64,000 nt of DNA from Istiophorus platypterus (Eukaryota > Chordata > Actinopteri > Istiophoriformes > Istiophoridae). The translations under genes and the position numbers were made by a program. Every line of letters starts with the position of its first letter. Position 1 is the stretch's first letter. The notes below the pieces were generated by a model, which worked only from the letters and a program-made list of their open reading frames with translations, did no database searches and was not told where the DNA came from. Shown one piece after another: positions 1 to 9,809 of this stretch. The stretch lies in NCBI GenBank assembly GCA_016859345.1, contig CM029119.1, positions 4,050,609 through 4,114,608 on the forward strand. Reading direction: 5' to 3'.

Positions 1-1062
1 TTTTAAACCGGAGTTTTGTTTTGTTTTGTTTGTTTTTTTTACTAATTTTTTCTTAAAAATATGATTTAAAGCGAGTAATCAAACTTAGTGTCATTCATTA
101 AAGTTGTTATTTAATTTTTGTTCATCAACTTATAACTTGAGAGAGTGAGCTCTTCAGGCCTAATTGAATTGGGTAAGGACATAGCTTATTTTAGAGAAGT
201 TTGTTATGCATGTAAAGCGTTATGTATAATAATCCATGGAACTGTATTGTAAGGCACTGAAAAGAGAATTTATTGATTCATCAAAACTTTGTTAAACACA
301 GTACACAGAGTACAACCTTTTTGCATGGTATAAAGTACTATAAATCTAGTATTAACACCCTGTCAAAAAGATAAGCATTCAGTTTTAACCTACACTTATA
401 CTGCATGTCCAAAACCATGTGGCCTAACAAACATGTTATTTTAGAATATCGTTCCCGAACCCTGGGCTGTAATGTGCTGTTATAACAGCCTCCTCTCTTC
501 TGGAAAAGCTTTCCAAAAGCATTAGGATTTAATTGGAACTAAGGAACCCTACCCAAACTGTGAAAAACACCATTAGAAGAAAAGGGCATCCCATATGGTG
601 TATATAATTTTACAGGTTTAATAAGCTTACTGTGAAAAGTCTTCAAAACAGGCATGTCATCGTTTCTTTAGGTTTGTTTGTCTTGTGATCACTTATATAA
701 AGGCAATTTCATTTCCTGTCGCATATTAATTACTTGATGGTGACAAAAATGGTCTTGACAGCTGGGGGTGATTGTTATGTCAAGATAATGAAATAATAGT
801 ACAACCATCTGTCAGAGATAATTATATGTAGATTTAAAGAAAACGAGCTTTTTGTGTAAAGATGATTAAAATAACTTTAATACCATTTAAGAGTAAAAAA
901 AACATGTGTTTGACAATATAAAAATAATTATAAAAAAAACGATATTTCAAGCCCATTTGGAGGAAGTTTTATTGCCTCTTTTAATATCATTATTCAGGAT
1001 ATGTTTTTCATTACATCAGCTGAAATAAAGAGGTTGAAACGGTTTGTGTCTTTTTCCCTCAG
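1..1062 (+). other. gsg1l2: Intron (3' part) of the GSG1-like gene
   Basis: AT-rich sequence upstream of the last coding exon. It ends in a pyrimidine-rich tract and CAG acceptor at 1060-1062. I looked for the penultimate GSG1L-family exon (third and fourth membrane segments) and saw none, so the upstream exons lie left of the window. No recognisable repeat or second gene is visible here. Confidence 0.55.
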
Positions 1063-1363
1063 TCTGGCCTGGAGTTCTTTCACCGCCTGCATGGCCTCGT
1101 CAGTTACCACCATCAACCGCTACACCAAAACCATCCTGGAGTTCAAGCACAAACGCAGAAACATTGAGAAGAACCTGAAGATCAAGCAGAAGCTTTTGGA
1201 GCTGGACTCTCCGGAGCAGGTTTGGGACATGTACATCAGCTCGGTCCCCAGCACGGCCGAGGAGCTGCTGGACCTGTCGTCCAATGGCCGCAAGCTCTCC
1301 AACACCTCCATCTTCCTGGACCTCAACGACCTGCCCGACCCACAGGGAGAGGAGTACTGCTAG
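1063..1363 (+). CDS. gsg1l2: GSG1-like protein, last coding exon (partial gene)
   Basis: Terminal coding exon, 99 residues after a split first codon, ending at TAG 1361-1363. The acceptor is a strong pyrimidine tract plus CAG. The start of the exon (LAWSSFTACMASSVTT, then NRYTKTILEFKHKRR) matches what I recall of the end of the fourth membrane segment and juxtamembrane basic stretch of GSG1L-family proteins, which read CLAWGSFTCCMAASVTT...YTKTVIEFRHKRK. These are four-pass claudin/PMP22-fold proteins; GSG1L is an AMPA-receptor auxiliary subunit. The rest is a cytoplasmic tail rich in Leu, Ser and Asp that ends in EEYC. Choosing gsg1l2 over gsg1 or gsg1l rests on synteny: human GSG1L2 is next to DHRS7C, which is 44 kb away here. 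The symbol is less certain than the family. The tail is unlike the GSG1L tail I recall. Earlier exons are outside the window. Confidence 0.75.
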
Positions 1364-1557
1364 AAGAGCAACGTGTAGCATTTCAAACGGCACTGTGTCA
1401 TTGTCATGTTCAGTCTGATACAATGAGACTAACTCCCCAGAAACAAAATGAGACCACAGCTGACAGCTCTTCTGATTTTTTAAAGCTGCTGTAATCAGGT
1501 TTTTGGCCATTTGGTGACAAGCGGAATATCACGCACACGCTTAACGTATTATGGAGT

Positions 1558-1769
1558 TATAAAGTTAATATAGCTAACAGGTTAGCCTTTTAAAACCGCC
1601 TATTTAAACATGAAACTGTTGAACCAATCTTTACAGATTTGTGTTTTATGGACATAAAAGAAACTTTTTTAACACTACATGTTCATTGGAGGGCACTGAA
1701 AAACACATCTGACATATTAAGTTGATATGGCTAACGTGTTAGCTAATTAAAACAGTTGGCTATTTAAAC
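1558..1769. repeat. Degenerate tandem duplication, about 157-base spacing
   Basis: A segment at 1558-1610 (ATAGCTAACAGGTTAG, then TATTTAAAC) recurs at 1715-1769 (ATGGCTAACGTGTTAG, then TATTTAAAC) in the same orientation. The order of matching blocks is preserved and the divergence is roughly a quarter. Both units lie in the presumed 3' UTR of the GSG1-like gene. Confidence 0.55.
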
Positions 1770-2104
1770 CTCCATCAGACATGGAGCAACATTAGCATCA
1801 ATTTGGGCCCATTTTTCTGGCCACATTACAAATTTAGGTCCAATATTCATCCTCCTTTATGCTCTGTTTTGTTGATTGTTTGATGGCTCACTTGCTTGTT
1901 TTAGGGGTTTTGTTTGTTTGTTTGTTTGTTCTTTGGGGGGAGGGTGGATCCGCACTGGCTCTTTAGCTGCTAAACGCTCCATTAAGTTCATCAGCTGGTC
2001 GCTCTATTTGTCTGGCTGCCATTAAGTCCTGGGAAGATGGTGTACACTGGCTTTATCAGTGCTTTTTCACTGGAACCAGCTGCTTCATGAAAACAGGGTT
2101 GATG

Positions 2105-2205
2105 AGTGCGCTGACTGTGAACCACAACACTAGGATGTTGGCCATAAAACCAAAACAATGAGCTGAAAGACACTAATGATGCTATGTAGCTGATAACACA
2201 TTGAT
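2105..2205. repeat. Dispersed repeat, copy 1 (second copy near 8.65 kb)
   Basis: The core AAAACCAAAACAATGA at about 2147-2162, with flanking AACCACAACACT and GAAAGAC, recurs at 8645-8730 with the same internal order. I recognise the core as a common teleost interspersed sequence, but I cannot name the family. Confidence 0.5.
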
Positions 2206-2934
2206 AACCCAGCATAGTTCAAAATAAGTATCCTATTGTGGGCTAATAAGGAGTGAGGAGGGAAAATGCAGTGAGGTTATCTCCCCAAAAATACCAAAAA
2301 CAGTATAAAAATATGATTACTAGAAAAAAAATTGTCCTTTTTAGAATCACTTTAGGTATAACTGAAACCAGACCAGGCAAAAAAAGTTCTTAATTCTGAA
2401 GAATAATCTTGACCTAAATATTTTTGTTTGTTGCACTTACCATCAACTCTTGTGCTGTTGCAAAGCTGTCATCAAATTTCCCCAAAAATTCTTTTTTACA
2501 GTGTCAACTGCAATATATAGGTTTGGTCTCATTTTAGGAAGTGGTCTAAGCTGTTTACTGTAACTATACCAATGTTTCAGAAATTATGTGGTGAGAATGT
2601 ATTGATGCTAAAATGGTACATGTTGCACCTTTGAGAACTAGAGCTGAACCACATAGCGTGTCAGTGAGCCCGGCTCTACTGTGGTGTTAGTAGGTATTAA
2701 CTTACATTATACCTCTGCCCAAGCTATACTGCTGTGAAAGGTCACTGCTGAAATCCTGTGACCTCTAAAGGAGAAAGAAGCTGAGGCCCAAACCAAACAA
2801 AGCCGGCTCAGTCTGAAGATAAAGCTTTGTGGAGAAGACACTGGGCTGAGCCACAGTTGCCACTCAGCCAAAACCCTTCCATCCGTGACTACAACACTCT
2901 GATGACTCTCAAGTCTCTTGGCTCACCGCCTGTC

Positions 2935-2937
<3 letters not shown>

Positions 2938-2965
<28 letters not shown>
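2938..2965. repeat. Poly-T tract
   Basis: An uninterrupted run of about 28 T, followed by AGATTGCGGG. It could be the tail of an old retroposed copy on the minus strand, but no recognisable body is attached. Confidence 0.8.
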
Positions 2966-2968
<3 letters not shown>

Positions 2969-3900
2969 TTGCGGGAAATGTACAGAATTTCTAAAGTTGG
3001 TTGTCCATGACTTCTAGCTGTAGATACACATGGGTGGACAGCCCAATGACAATATGGTTCTTGTCCTTTATATTGGGAGCGATGACAAACTGCCTCCGAC
3101 ATGTGAGCCAAATAGCATTAAGAAGCTTAAAACACACATTGCCAGGTGTTATTCCCTGTGCTACTTCAGAATTCAACATTTTTTTGTGTCGCACTATGGA
3201 GGAACTGTTAAGCGGAAGGCCTTCGACTGAATTGAGATAAGGGATTGTGGCAAGATAGAGTGGACCTAAGGATTGCTGCTTCACCGGCAGGGGAATAAAA
3301 GATGCTGTCAAATTGTAGAGGATGATGGTTACATGGGTGGAACATCTCTCCAGGCCGTGCCGAGTGCCTTTACTTACAGCAGCATGCCTCCAATCGGACA
3401 GCACACTCTGCACTCACGACATTTTAACAAAGGCAATGCTGTCTCTCCAACGAACACCTGCTTTAGAGGAAAGAAGTAGCCGTCTGTGCAAACTGCCAAA
3501 ACCTGTCAGTGAGAGGAGCATGCCTCTTTTGTAGCTCTCATTGCTAATATTTATTTGATAACAGATACTTTTCTTATATATTCACAGAATTGTATCAATG
3601 GAGAGACGCAGAATAAGATTGCTGTTATGTACAATACTTTTAAGTGCATTGGAAAACGTGTATAATACTTGTGTACTTTATTTATTTGGTCAGTTCAAAA
3701 TGAAATCTATTGCAGACAACTTTCAGTTGAATTCTGGTTTAGTTTAAGTTCTCTTTCGTCACCCTGGGTTGCAGTGACTACTGAAGCATGAATTGTTTTC
3801 CTTACGTGTGTGTCAGACTTCTTTACAGTGGCACTTTTTGTGTGGTGTTCTTTAGTTTCATTTTTGTGGGTGATTATTTGCAACCTGATCTATTAATATG

Positions 3901-3906
3901 AATAAA
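3901..3906 (+). terminator. Candidate polyadenylation signal, GSG1-like gene
   Basis: AATAAA followed by a T-rich stretch, 2.5 kb after the stop codon. It is the best plus-strand candidate before the convergent hs3st3 3' end. Based only on the hexamer. Confidence 0.3.
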
Positions 3907-4434
3907 ACTTTCTCTGAGAAGATTTTATTTAATGGTTAAATAGGAAGGGTATATTATAATAAAGCAACATGTTTTTACTATGTTTTCTGCTGAACGTTTC
4001 TCAAAACGTTTCATTTCTTGTCCACGAGAGGGAGCCGTTTTCTTACTATAAGCAATTTTAACAGCAACGTCTTTCCTCTCTCAACCCAGCAATGACACAC
4101 ATATAGGACTGGAAATATCACGTTGGCCTGTTACAGATGTTTTTATTTTGTATTAATTCATCATTTTAAAATTTGAATGACCTTTAAAAACAGTATAACG
4201 AAACTCAGGCACTGTATGTCAGTGAATTAATTTCATCATTCACATTATTACTGGGACCCCCAGATATCTTAGCCCCTGCATCTCTGATGTAAATGAATTT
4301 ATTTGCAAAGCCACTGCCCTAATGTTCTTAGCTCTCATTCAGCATAAGTCACTCATTAAGACTAAATACGATATTAAAATGAAACAATGAGTAAAAAGGA
4401 ACCATGACAAAAAAGGTCTATGCTTAAAAATACT

Positions 4435-4440
4435 TTTATT
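4435..4440 (-). terminator. Candidate distal polyadenylation signal, hs3st3
   Basis: TTTATT on the plus strand, AATAAA on the minus strand, 1.09 kb beyond the hs3st3 stop. It is an alternative to the closer site at 5156-5161. Hexamer evidence only. Confidence 0.3.
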
Positions 4441-5155
4441 TTTTATGTTTTCAAACTAGTGCAAATACATGCAAACTGAAAACAACCCTGTACGTAGGCC
4501 CTCACAAAAACACAGTAAAGCTTGAAAGCTTCATGCGCCACACTCAGAGAAATGGCCATTGACAGGTCGACCCTCTCGTTGATTTGACCTGCACTTGTTT
4601 TGGTTTTCCTACAGTGGTTCCCTTTACTACACTCAAGGTACAGTATGGTGGTTTCGCAGTGAGAATGCTAACCTAAGCCCAGGCACATACTGTAAATGTG
4701 CCAACAGACGAAGAGGCAAGTGATCCACACCAGCTCCCTTACATCCATTTATCCACATTCATTATTCAAGAATACAAAACCACCCAGTCAAATCTGAGCT
4801 CATATAAAGATTCTCTCGTTCACCCCTCTCCGGCTCGCCACATAAAAGATTCATCCTCCCTTTTTTTAGAAACAGTGCTTGGAGAGAACGGCACTCAATA
4901 TGTACTCGTTGATTGCCCTTAAATTCTTAACCAGTGAGTCTGAAGAGCAAACAGGTAGAAATAGAAAGTTATGGAAATCAGGGAATGTGAGAATGCATCG
5001 TATGTTCTGGGTTTGTTGTGCCACTACTGCCTACCAGCAAGGGGATTAAACTGCAGACCAGAGACACTAAAAGCTACACTGTGTATTTCACCAATCAACT
5101 TTACAGCCGTAACCTATAGAAACCACCATCTTATGACCAACTTGCACATAGATGC

Positions 5156-5161
5156 TTTATT
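5156..5161 (-). terminator. Candidate proximal polyadenylation signal, hs3st3
   Basis: Minus-strand AATAAA about 370 bases after the stop codon at 5530-5532, in the reading context CAAATAAAGC. It is the nearest canonical hexamer. Confidence 0.35.
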
Positions 5162-5529
5162 TGACCACCTCAGGGTAGGAATAAGTGTCCTACCGAACCA
5201 GAAAGCTGAGAGATGACACCCTTGTAAAATACCAATAAACTGTTAATGCAATCATCTCTTTTACTGAACACCTATGATATATAAAATGAAGCTCAAACAC
5301 TTGAACAATATAACTGACTGGTAGAGGTGAATATAGTGACATTGGGTTTTTATTATCAAGTCACTGAGATGCAGCTCTTCTGGTCAGAAGCGTATAATTG
5401 GCTCTGTTTTCTGTATCTTTTGTACTCTGAGTCTTTGCATCTTTTTCAGTCAGATGGAAAATTCGCAGCAGCTTCTACCCAGAGCAGTGTAATTCTAACA
5501 AAAGCCACTGGTTCCACATAATAAAAGGG

Positions 5530-5918
5530 TCACTGCCATCCGAAGTCCTGCCCCGCCATCTGATAGAAGCGCTGGTTATGTGGTTTGTAGAAATCCCTCA
5601 GTCTCTGCATCACCTCCGGGTCGATGGACGCGTGTGTCCTCCCTTTCGTCTTCCCCAGGCAGTGAGGTTTACTGCTGCCCTCCGGCTTCTTCAGGCAGGG
5701 GAAGCCCTTAGTTTTGTTGAAGTAGAAGTGCTTGTCCGTGACGATCCTCTGGAGGCCCAGAAAGTCCTGGACTTTGCCCAGTTCTCCTGCCGGGTCGGAG
5801 ATGAGCCTCTCCCCGCTGACCAGATGGATCTGAGTCCTTGGGAACCAGGCCAGCCAACGCTCCAGGTGCTGGGCATACAGGCCTATCCACAGTGGGCTCC
5901 ACAGAGAATCGATCTGAC
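5530..5918 (-). CDS. hs3st3: Heparan sulfate 3-O-sulfotransferase 3, coding exon 3
   Basis: The last exon encodes residues 238-365 (stop TGA at 5530-5532). The acceptor CTCTAG|GT completes Gly237 with the single base left by exon 2. The exon carries the C-terminal half of the sulfotransferase domain: SGERLISDPAGELGKVQDFLGL, then KHFYFNKTKGFPCLKK and the second cysteine in HCLGKTKGRTH. Cys311 and Cys323 would form the conserved disulfide of the 3-OST fold, and an N-glycosylation sequon is at Asn304. The protein ends GQDFGWQ, which matches the 3-OST-3 family end (GHDFGW). In human HS3ST3A1/B1, to my knowledge, this segment is continuous with the preceding one in a single exon; here an intron of 1109 bases separates them. 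Confidence 0.95.
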
Positions 5919-7027
5919 CTAGAGACAAAAAAGACGTCAAGACTCTTCATTCAAAACCATCTTTGCCATTGTAACCTTTGCCTGGGATCCTCACATTTAA
6001 GCTCTTTTCCTTTACCCATTGGCCATAGTCCAGAAGTTTTCAAAGTGTGACATTTAAGGATAAAAATAAGGAAAAAGTGAAGGGATCTGAATCTTTTCTG
6101 AATGCATTGTATTCTTTGTCTCTCTTTGATTTCTGGGACAAACATGTTTAAGTTCAGGGAGTATGGTTCCTACAGTTTGGGGCTGTGACCCTGGAGTCAG
6201 TGGGTTATCTGTGGGCTACATGTAAGATTTATAGAGCCTACATTCTGTTTGGCAGCATTAAATCTGTGCCGAATTAGCCACTAACGGTTCCTGTTTGCGA
6301 TGTGCTCATGGAGGTACAGGCAGCTCTCACTGGATCGTTTTGATACTAAAGAAAACTTACAAGGAGAGTCATGAGCTGTGTGTCACAGTGACTGCAAACT
6401 ACAGTGAACAACAATAACTAACTACGACTTAAGAATGCTCTGAAATTTAAGAGCTTTCCAGAAGTTATGGCAAGACCCTAGTTAACTGCAGTACAGAAAC
6501 AGAGGTAATTACACACCGTCTCAGACGTGATGGAATGATTGTACGATACAAATCATTGGCTGTTTCCCTATGTGATTACTTGGAGTTGCTCTTAAATGTA
6601 CCTCTTACGTGTCACTGTACGTAGCAGTAAGCTGCTGGATAAATGTCTTATCGCTCCCACTCAGCAGACAACTTTTTAAGAAAGTTTTATTTCTTTTATT
6701 TTTATTTGTTTTAAAAAAGGGTAAGTTAGAAAATATTTACCCTTCTATCTGAAGCTTGTCGTCTGATGATAATGATTTGTTTCATGCTGCTTACTTGCAA
6801 ATTTTTGGGACGTTGCTGTATGCTGATCAAGTATTACGTCTTTCTCTGTTTTTGCCTCAGTTTGCCTGTGCTAAGTGAAGATGAAAGAGACTGCCAAGCA
6901 GAAAACCTCCAGGATCAAGCCAATGTTATGCACAAGCAGCCAGCACTGCAATTTGTCTTTTTTATGAAATGTCGTGTGGGGAACTAGATCAGAAATCTTG
7001 AATTCAAACACCAGAATCATTCTGCAC
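5919..7027 (-). other. hs3st3 intron 2 (phase 1)
   Basis: Intron of 1109 bases between ACAG|GTGCAG (exon 2 donor, non-consensus after GT) and TCTCTAG|GT. It interrupts the sulfotransferase domain after residues FKNRTT. No repeat or ORF of note is visible. Confidence 0.85.
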
Positions 7028-7257
7028 CTGTGGTGCGGTTCTTGAAGGCGAGGCTCTCAAACGGAGGAATGTCGGGCGTCTTGGAGATGATCTGTGTGTA
7101 GTCAGATATGGCTCGGGTCACGGGGTCACGGACAACCACAATCAGCTTCACATCCTGAGACATGGAGTGGACTCGTTCCGGCGTTTCCACGGTAACAAAG
7201 TAACGAGGCGTCTTCTCCATAACGACCTGGCCGTCCAGGGCTTTGGGCATCATGCTC
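7028..7257 (-). CDS. hs3st3: Heparan sulfate 3-O-sulfotransferase 3, coding exon 2
   Basis: 230 bases encoding residues 161-236, flanked by acceptor CTTCCAG|G and donor ACAG|GTGCAG. It starts with SMMPKALDGQ and carries MEKTPRYFVT and the 3'-phosphate-binding stretch VVVRDPVTRAISDYTQ, in which Arg203 and Ser211 are expected to contact PAPS. The N-glycosylation sequon NRT is at Asn233. The join to exon 1 splits Arg160 (AG|G), the same place as the intron in the human gene as I recall it (WYR|). The join to exon 3 restores NRTTGQID, which aligns with the NRTAGLID I recall for human HS3ST3. That alignment fixes both splice sites even though the donor is weak. Confidence 0.94.
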
Positions 7258-7683
7258 CTGGAAGTGTAGGAAAAAATACGCTCATTTCAGTAAACAAATA
7301 ACTGGTAAAATGATAACAGAAGAGCAGAGGGAAAAATTGTCTCCGTGCAGCATATACAGTATTTTTTTTATTATTAGATGGCATTTTGTGTTACCGTAGG
7401 ATGCTAAAAACTCATAGTAACCTTACATTGTCATTAGTATTAGGCTGATATGATATGCAGGCAGCATTAAATAATGATGTAATAGGCAGATTATGATGCA
7501 GACAACTAAACCAAATTACATTTCTACATGGCTGAAATCTGGTTGACATATATTTTATCATGAATAAAAGTGTCAGCCTCTTCAGATCTTAGCTTTGTTT
7601 AGTATAAACTCTTCATATATTTAGTTAAATAACATTTCTTTCATTAATGCACTTCATAAATACAGTTAGGCAACTGTCTATGG

Positions 7684-7990
7684 ACAGAACCAGGCTTGTT
7701 GCTGTTGCTGTTTCCCCCTGTTTCCGGTCTTTATGCTGTGATAAGCTAACCATTCCCTGTCACAAAGGAATGTATTTAGACTAACAGAATTATGTGAGTG
7801 ATACCAATTTAATTCAATCTTATTTATATCCTAACAGAAGTTATCTCACTTTTCATATAGAGCAGGTCTAGTTATCATTTACAGAGACCCAACAATCTTC
7901 TAAACTAACTCTCAGCAAGAAAACAAATGAGTGCTTTTTCGAAAATGTTGAACTATAAGCTATTAGTTTAGCTTTAAAATTTTACAGCTG
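7684..7990 (-). mobile_element. Foldback MITE half, interrupted by an L2 tail
   Basis: In this orientation it reads GACAGAACCAGGCTTGTTGC, then TTTCCCCCTGTTTCCGGTCT, then GAGTGATACCAA. After the insertion it resumes CAATCTTCTAAACTAACTCT and GCAAGAAAACAAATGAGTG. It matches, block by block, the right arm of the foldback copies in dhrs7c (47.7, 50.6 and 52.0 kb). The left arm is absent or unrecognisable. Confidence 0.65.
7806..7893 (-). mobile_element. L2-like LINE 3' tail fragment, nested
   Basis: On the minus strand it reads GGGTCTCTGTAAATGATAAC, GACCTGCTCTATATGAAAAG, then GAGATAACTTCTGTTA and ATATAAATAAGATTGAATT. The same blocks end the larger L2-like element at about 31015-31130 (+). It is a 5'-truncated copy of about 90 bases. 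Confidence 0.75.
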
Positions 7991-8629
7991 ATTATGGAGG
8001 AATTTAGAGGGAACTTAACTCAAGAAATGAATTATCAAGGTATTCGCCTGAAAAGGAGGGTAAACTGTGTTTAACCGAGGTTACCCTGTGATGCCACAGT
8101 GTGTACAACGATCGGAAACACAGACACACACTCTCACTCATTGACACAAATCACTTTGACACAAATCGTGCGCTGAGTGACTGATCAGCGAGTGTCCATA
8201 CAGTTGATCCTCAGTGATCCTGACAAACAGGTGACCACCATGCTACATAAACACAGGGGCATTTCCTTGAAAGTGTCTTGCTCTGTTCACCTCTACCTCC
8301 ACACCAGAAGCCCAGCAGATGGGACTCATTTAGAGATAAATGACTTCAGAGGCCCCACAGGACCAGCTGGGGACTCAGGGACATCTGCCAGCACACCTGC
8401 CACACACCTGACTGACTGACTGAACACACAGCCTCAGCAGCATAATCACCCATAGCTCTGAATCAGCATTTCAGCTTGTTTAAATGGACTTAAAAGGCCC
8501 TTAGCAGTGCATTTACACTGTTTATCTGTTTAACTACAAATCATGTACTGTATATTCTGCATACCATTGTTCAATGCAACTGTACAGTTTTGGTTGAATG
8601 TATTTTCCTTACAATCTCAGGCAGGAGCT

Positions 8630-8830
8630 CGGAGCTTCGAGACTGAACCACAACCACAACACTGTAGGCTGCAAAACCAAAACAATGATGTGAAAGACCC
8701 TAAAATGGTCCATATAGCTAAAGGGAGCAGATTCTGGTGATATTTCTCTTGGTCTGTCACTACAAGAAACACCTTTCACATTATTCATAGTCATTTGATC
8801 CACTGAAAATAAAAATGTATTTGCTAATGC
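8630..8830. repeat. Dispersed repeat, copy 2
   Basis: Second copy of the repeat at about 2.1 kb. The shared blocks are AACCACAACACT, AAAACCAAAACAATGA and GTGAAAGACCCTAA in the same order. It lies inside hs3st3 intron 1. Confidence 0.5.
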
Positions 8831-9685
8831 AGCTTTAAGAAGTTCTGTATTTGTATTACTATATTACATGAGGTTGCATAGGGTAAAAGATAGTTTTGCA
8901 TTTTTTTTCTTTTTTAATTTGTTGTTCTTCTCTCATAATAAGAAAACTCATGAGTGAGTGCTGATGTTAAAGTTTTTTTTGCTGTCTCCTGTTTTAGGGA
9001 TGCATTAGAAAAAAGAGTCAATAAAAAATTAAAAATTAAAAATTATAATTGAGATGTTAATAAGAGAAGGACAAACAGAAAGAGAGCAGAGGGGACACAG
9101 AGCTGACACAGTAAGGACAGGAAGCTCTGACTAGTCTGGTATCGGCTCAGGTTTCAGACGTTCCTGCAACATGACCTCCTGTCAATACATCCACCTCCCA
9201 AACTGGCCCACTTTTATGAATCTGACAAATACAGGCACATACATACACACACAGGGATTTCATTTGATCCGATCGGTGTGAGGCAGCGTTTACCACCACT
9301 TAGCCCGAAGACTTCCCTTTTAACTCCAACACCCTGAGCAGGAGCAGCCATACAGTCTGTTACACACACATGCACACACATGCATGGAGGCACACGGGCA
9401 CGTACACACACACTGCAGTACAAAAAACATACGGTCATTATTCACTCATTAGTCATGCAATTGCTATCATGCTTCTGGTCTCCCAATAGGCCATCTTTCA
9501 CAGTCTAACACACACACACACAGATGTATAGTTAGACATTTAAAAAACGACAGACAAAACAAATAAATAAATAAAACAAAAACAATTTAAAGACACACAC
9601 ACACACGAATATACACACAAACACTCTGGAGACATAAAGGGTGGTTGTGATGGATTTTTATCAGACCCTTTAAAGACCAGATTCA

Positions 9686-9690
<5 letters not shown>

Positions 9691-9755
<65 letters not shown>

Positions 9756-9809
9756 TGTGTGTTATGTATGTGTGTGTGTGTTATGTATATGAGTGTGTGT
9801 GTGTGTGTG
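9691..9809. repeat. (GT)n microsatellite
   Basis: Pure GT for about 60 bases, then an imperfect GT tract with TATG and GAG interruptions. Simple repeat within hs3st3 intron 1. Confidence 0.95.

Larger units (their letters stand above)
1364..3906 (+). other. Probable 3' UTR and flank of the GSG1-like gene
   Basis: No coding exon is visible. The first canonical AATAAA in a plausible context is at 3901-3906, which would give a 2.5-kb 3' UTR; an earlier non-canonical site cannot be excluded. The stretch contains a degenerate tandem duplication (1558-1610 and 1715-1769), one copy of a dispersed repeat (about 2110-2200) and a poly-T run (2938-2965). Confidence 0.35.
3907..5529. other. Convergent intergenic region and hs3st3 3' UTR
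   Basis: Tail-to-tail spacer between the GSG1-like gene (+) and hs3st3 (-). No coding exon is visible. Minus-strand AATAAA hexamers at 5156-5161 and 4435-4440 are the candidate 3' ends of hs3st3. Confidence 0.5.

Noticed and set aside
1100..1510. 136-codon minus-strand frame over the GSG1-like exon
   Set aside because: It is the antisense shadow of a real GC-rich coding exon, with no family resemblance.
5578..5922. Plus-strand frame of 114 codons over hs3st3 exon 3
   Set aside because: Antisense shadow of the sulfotransferase exon.
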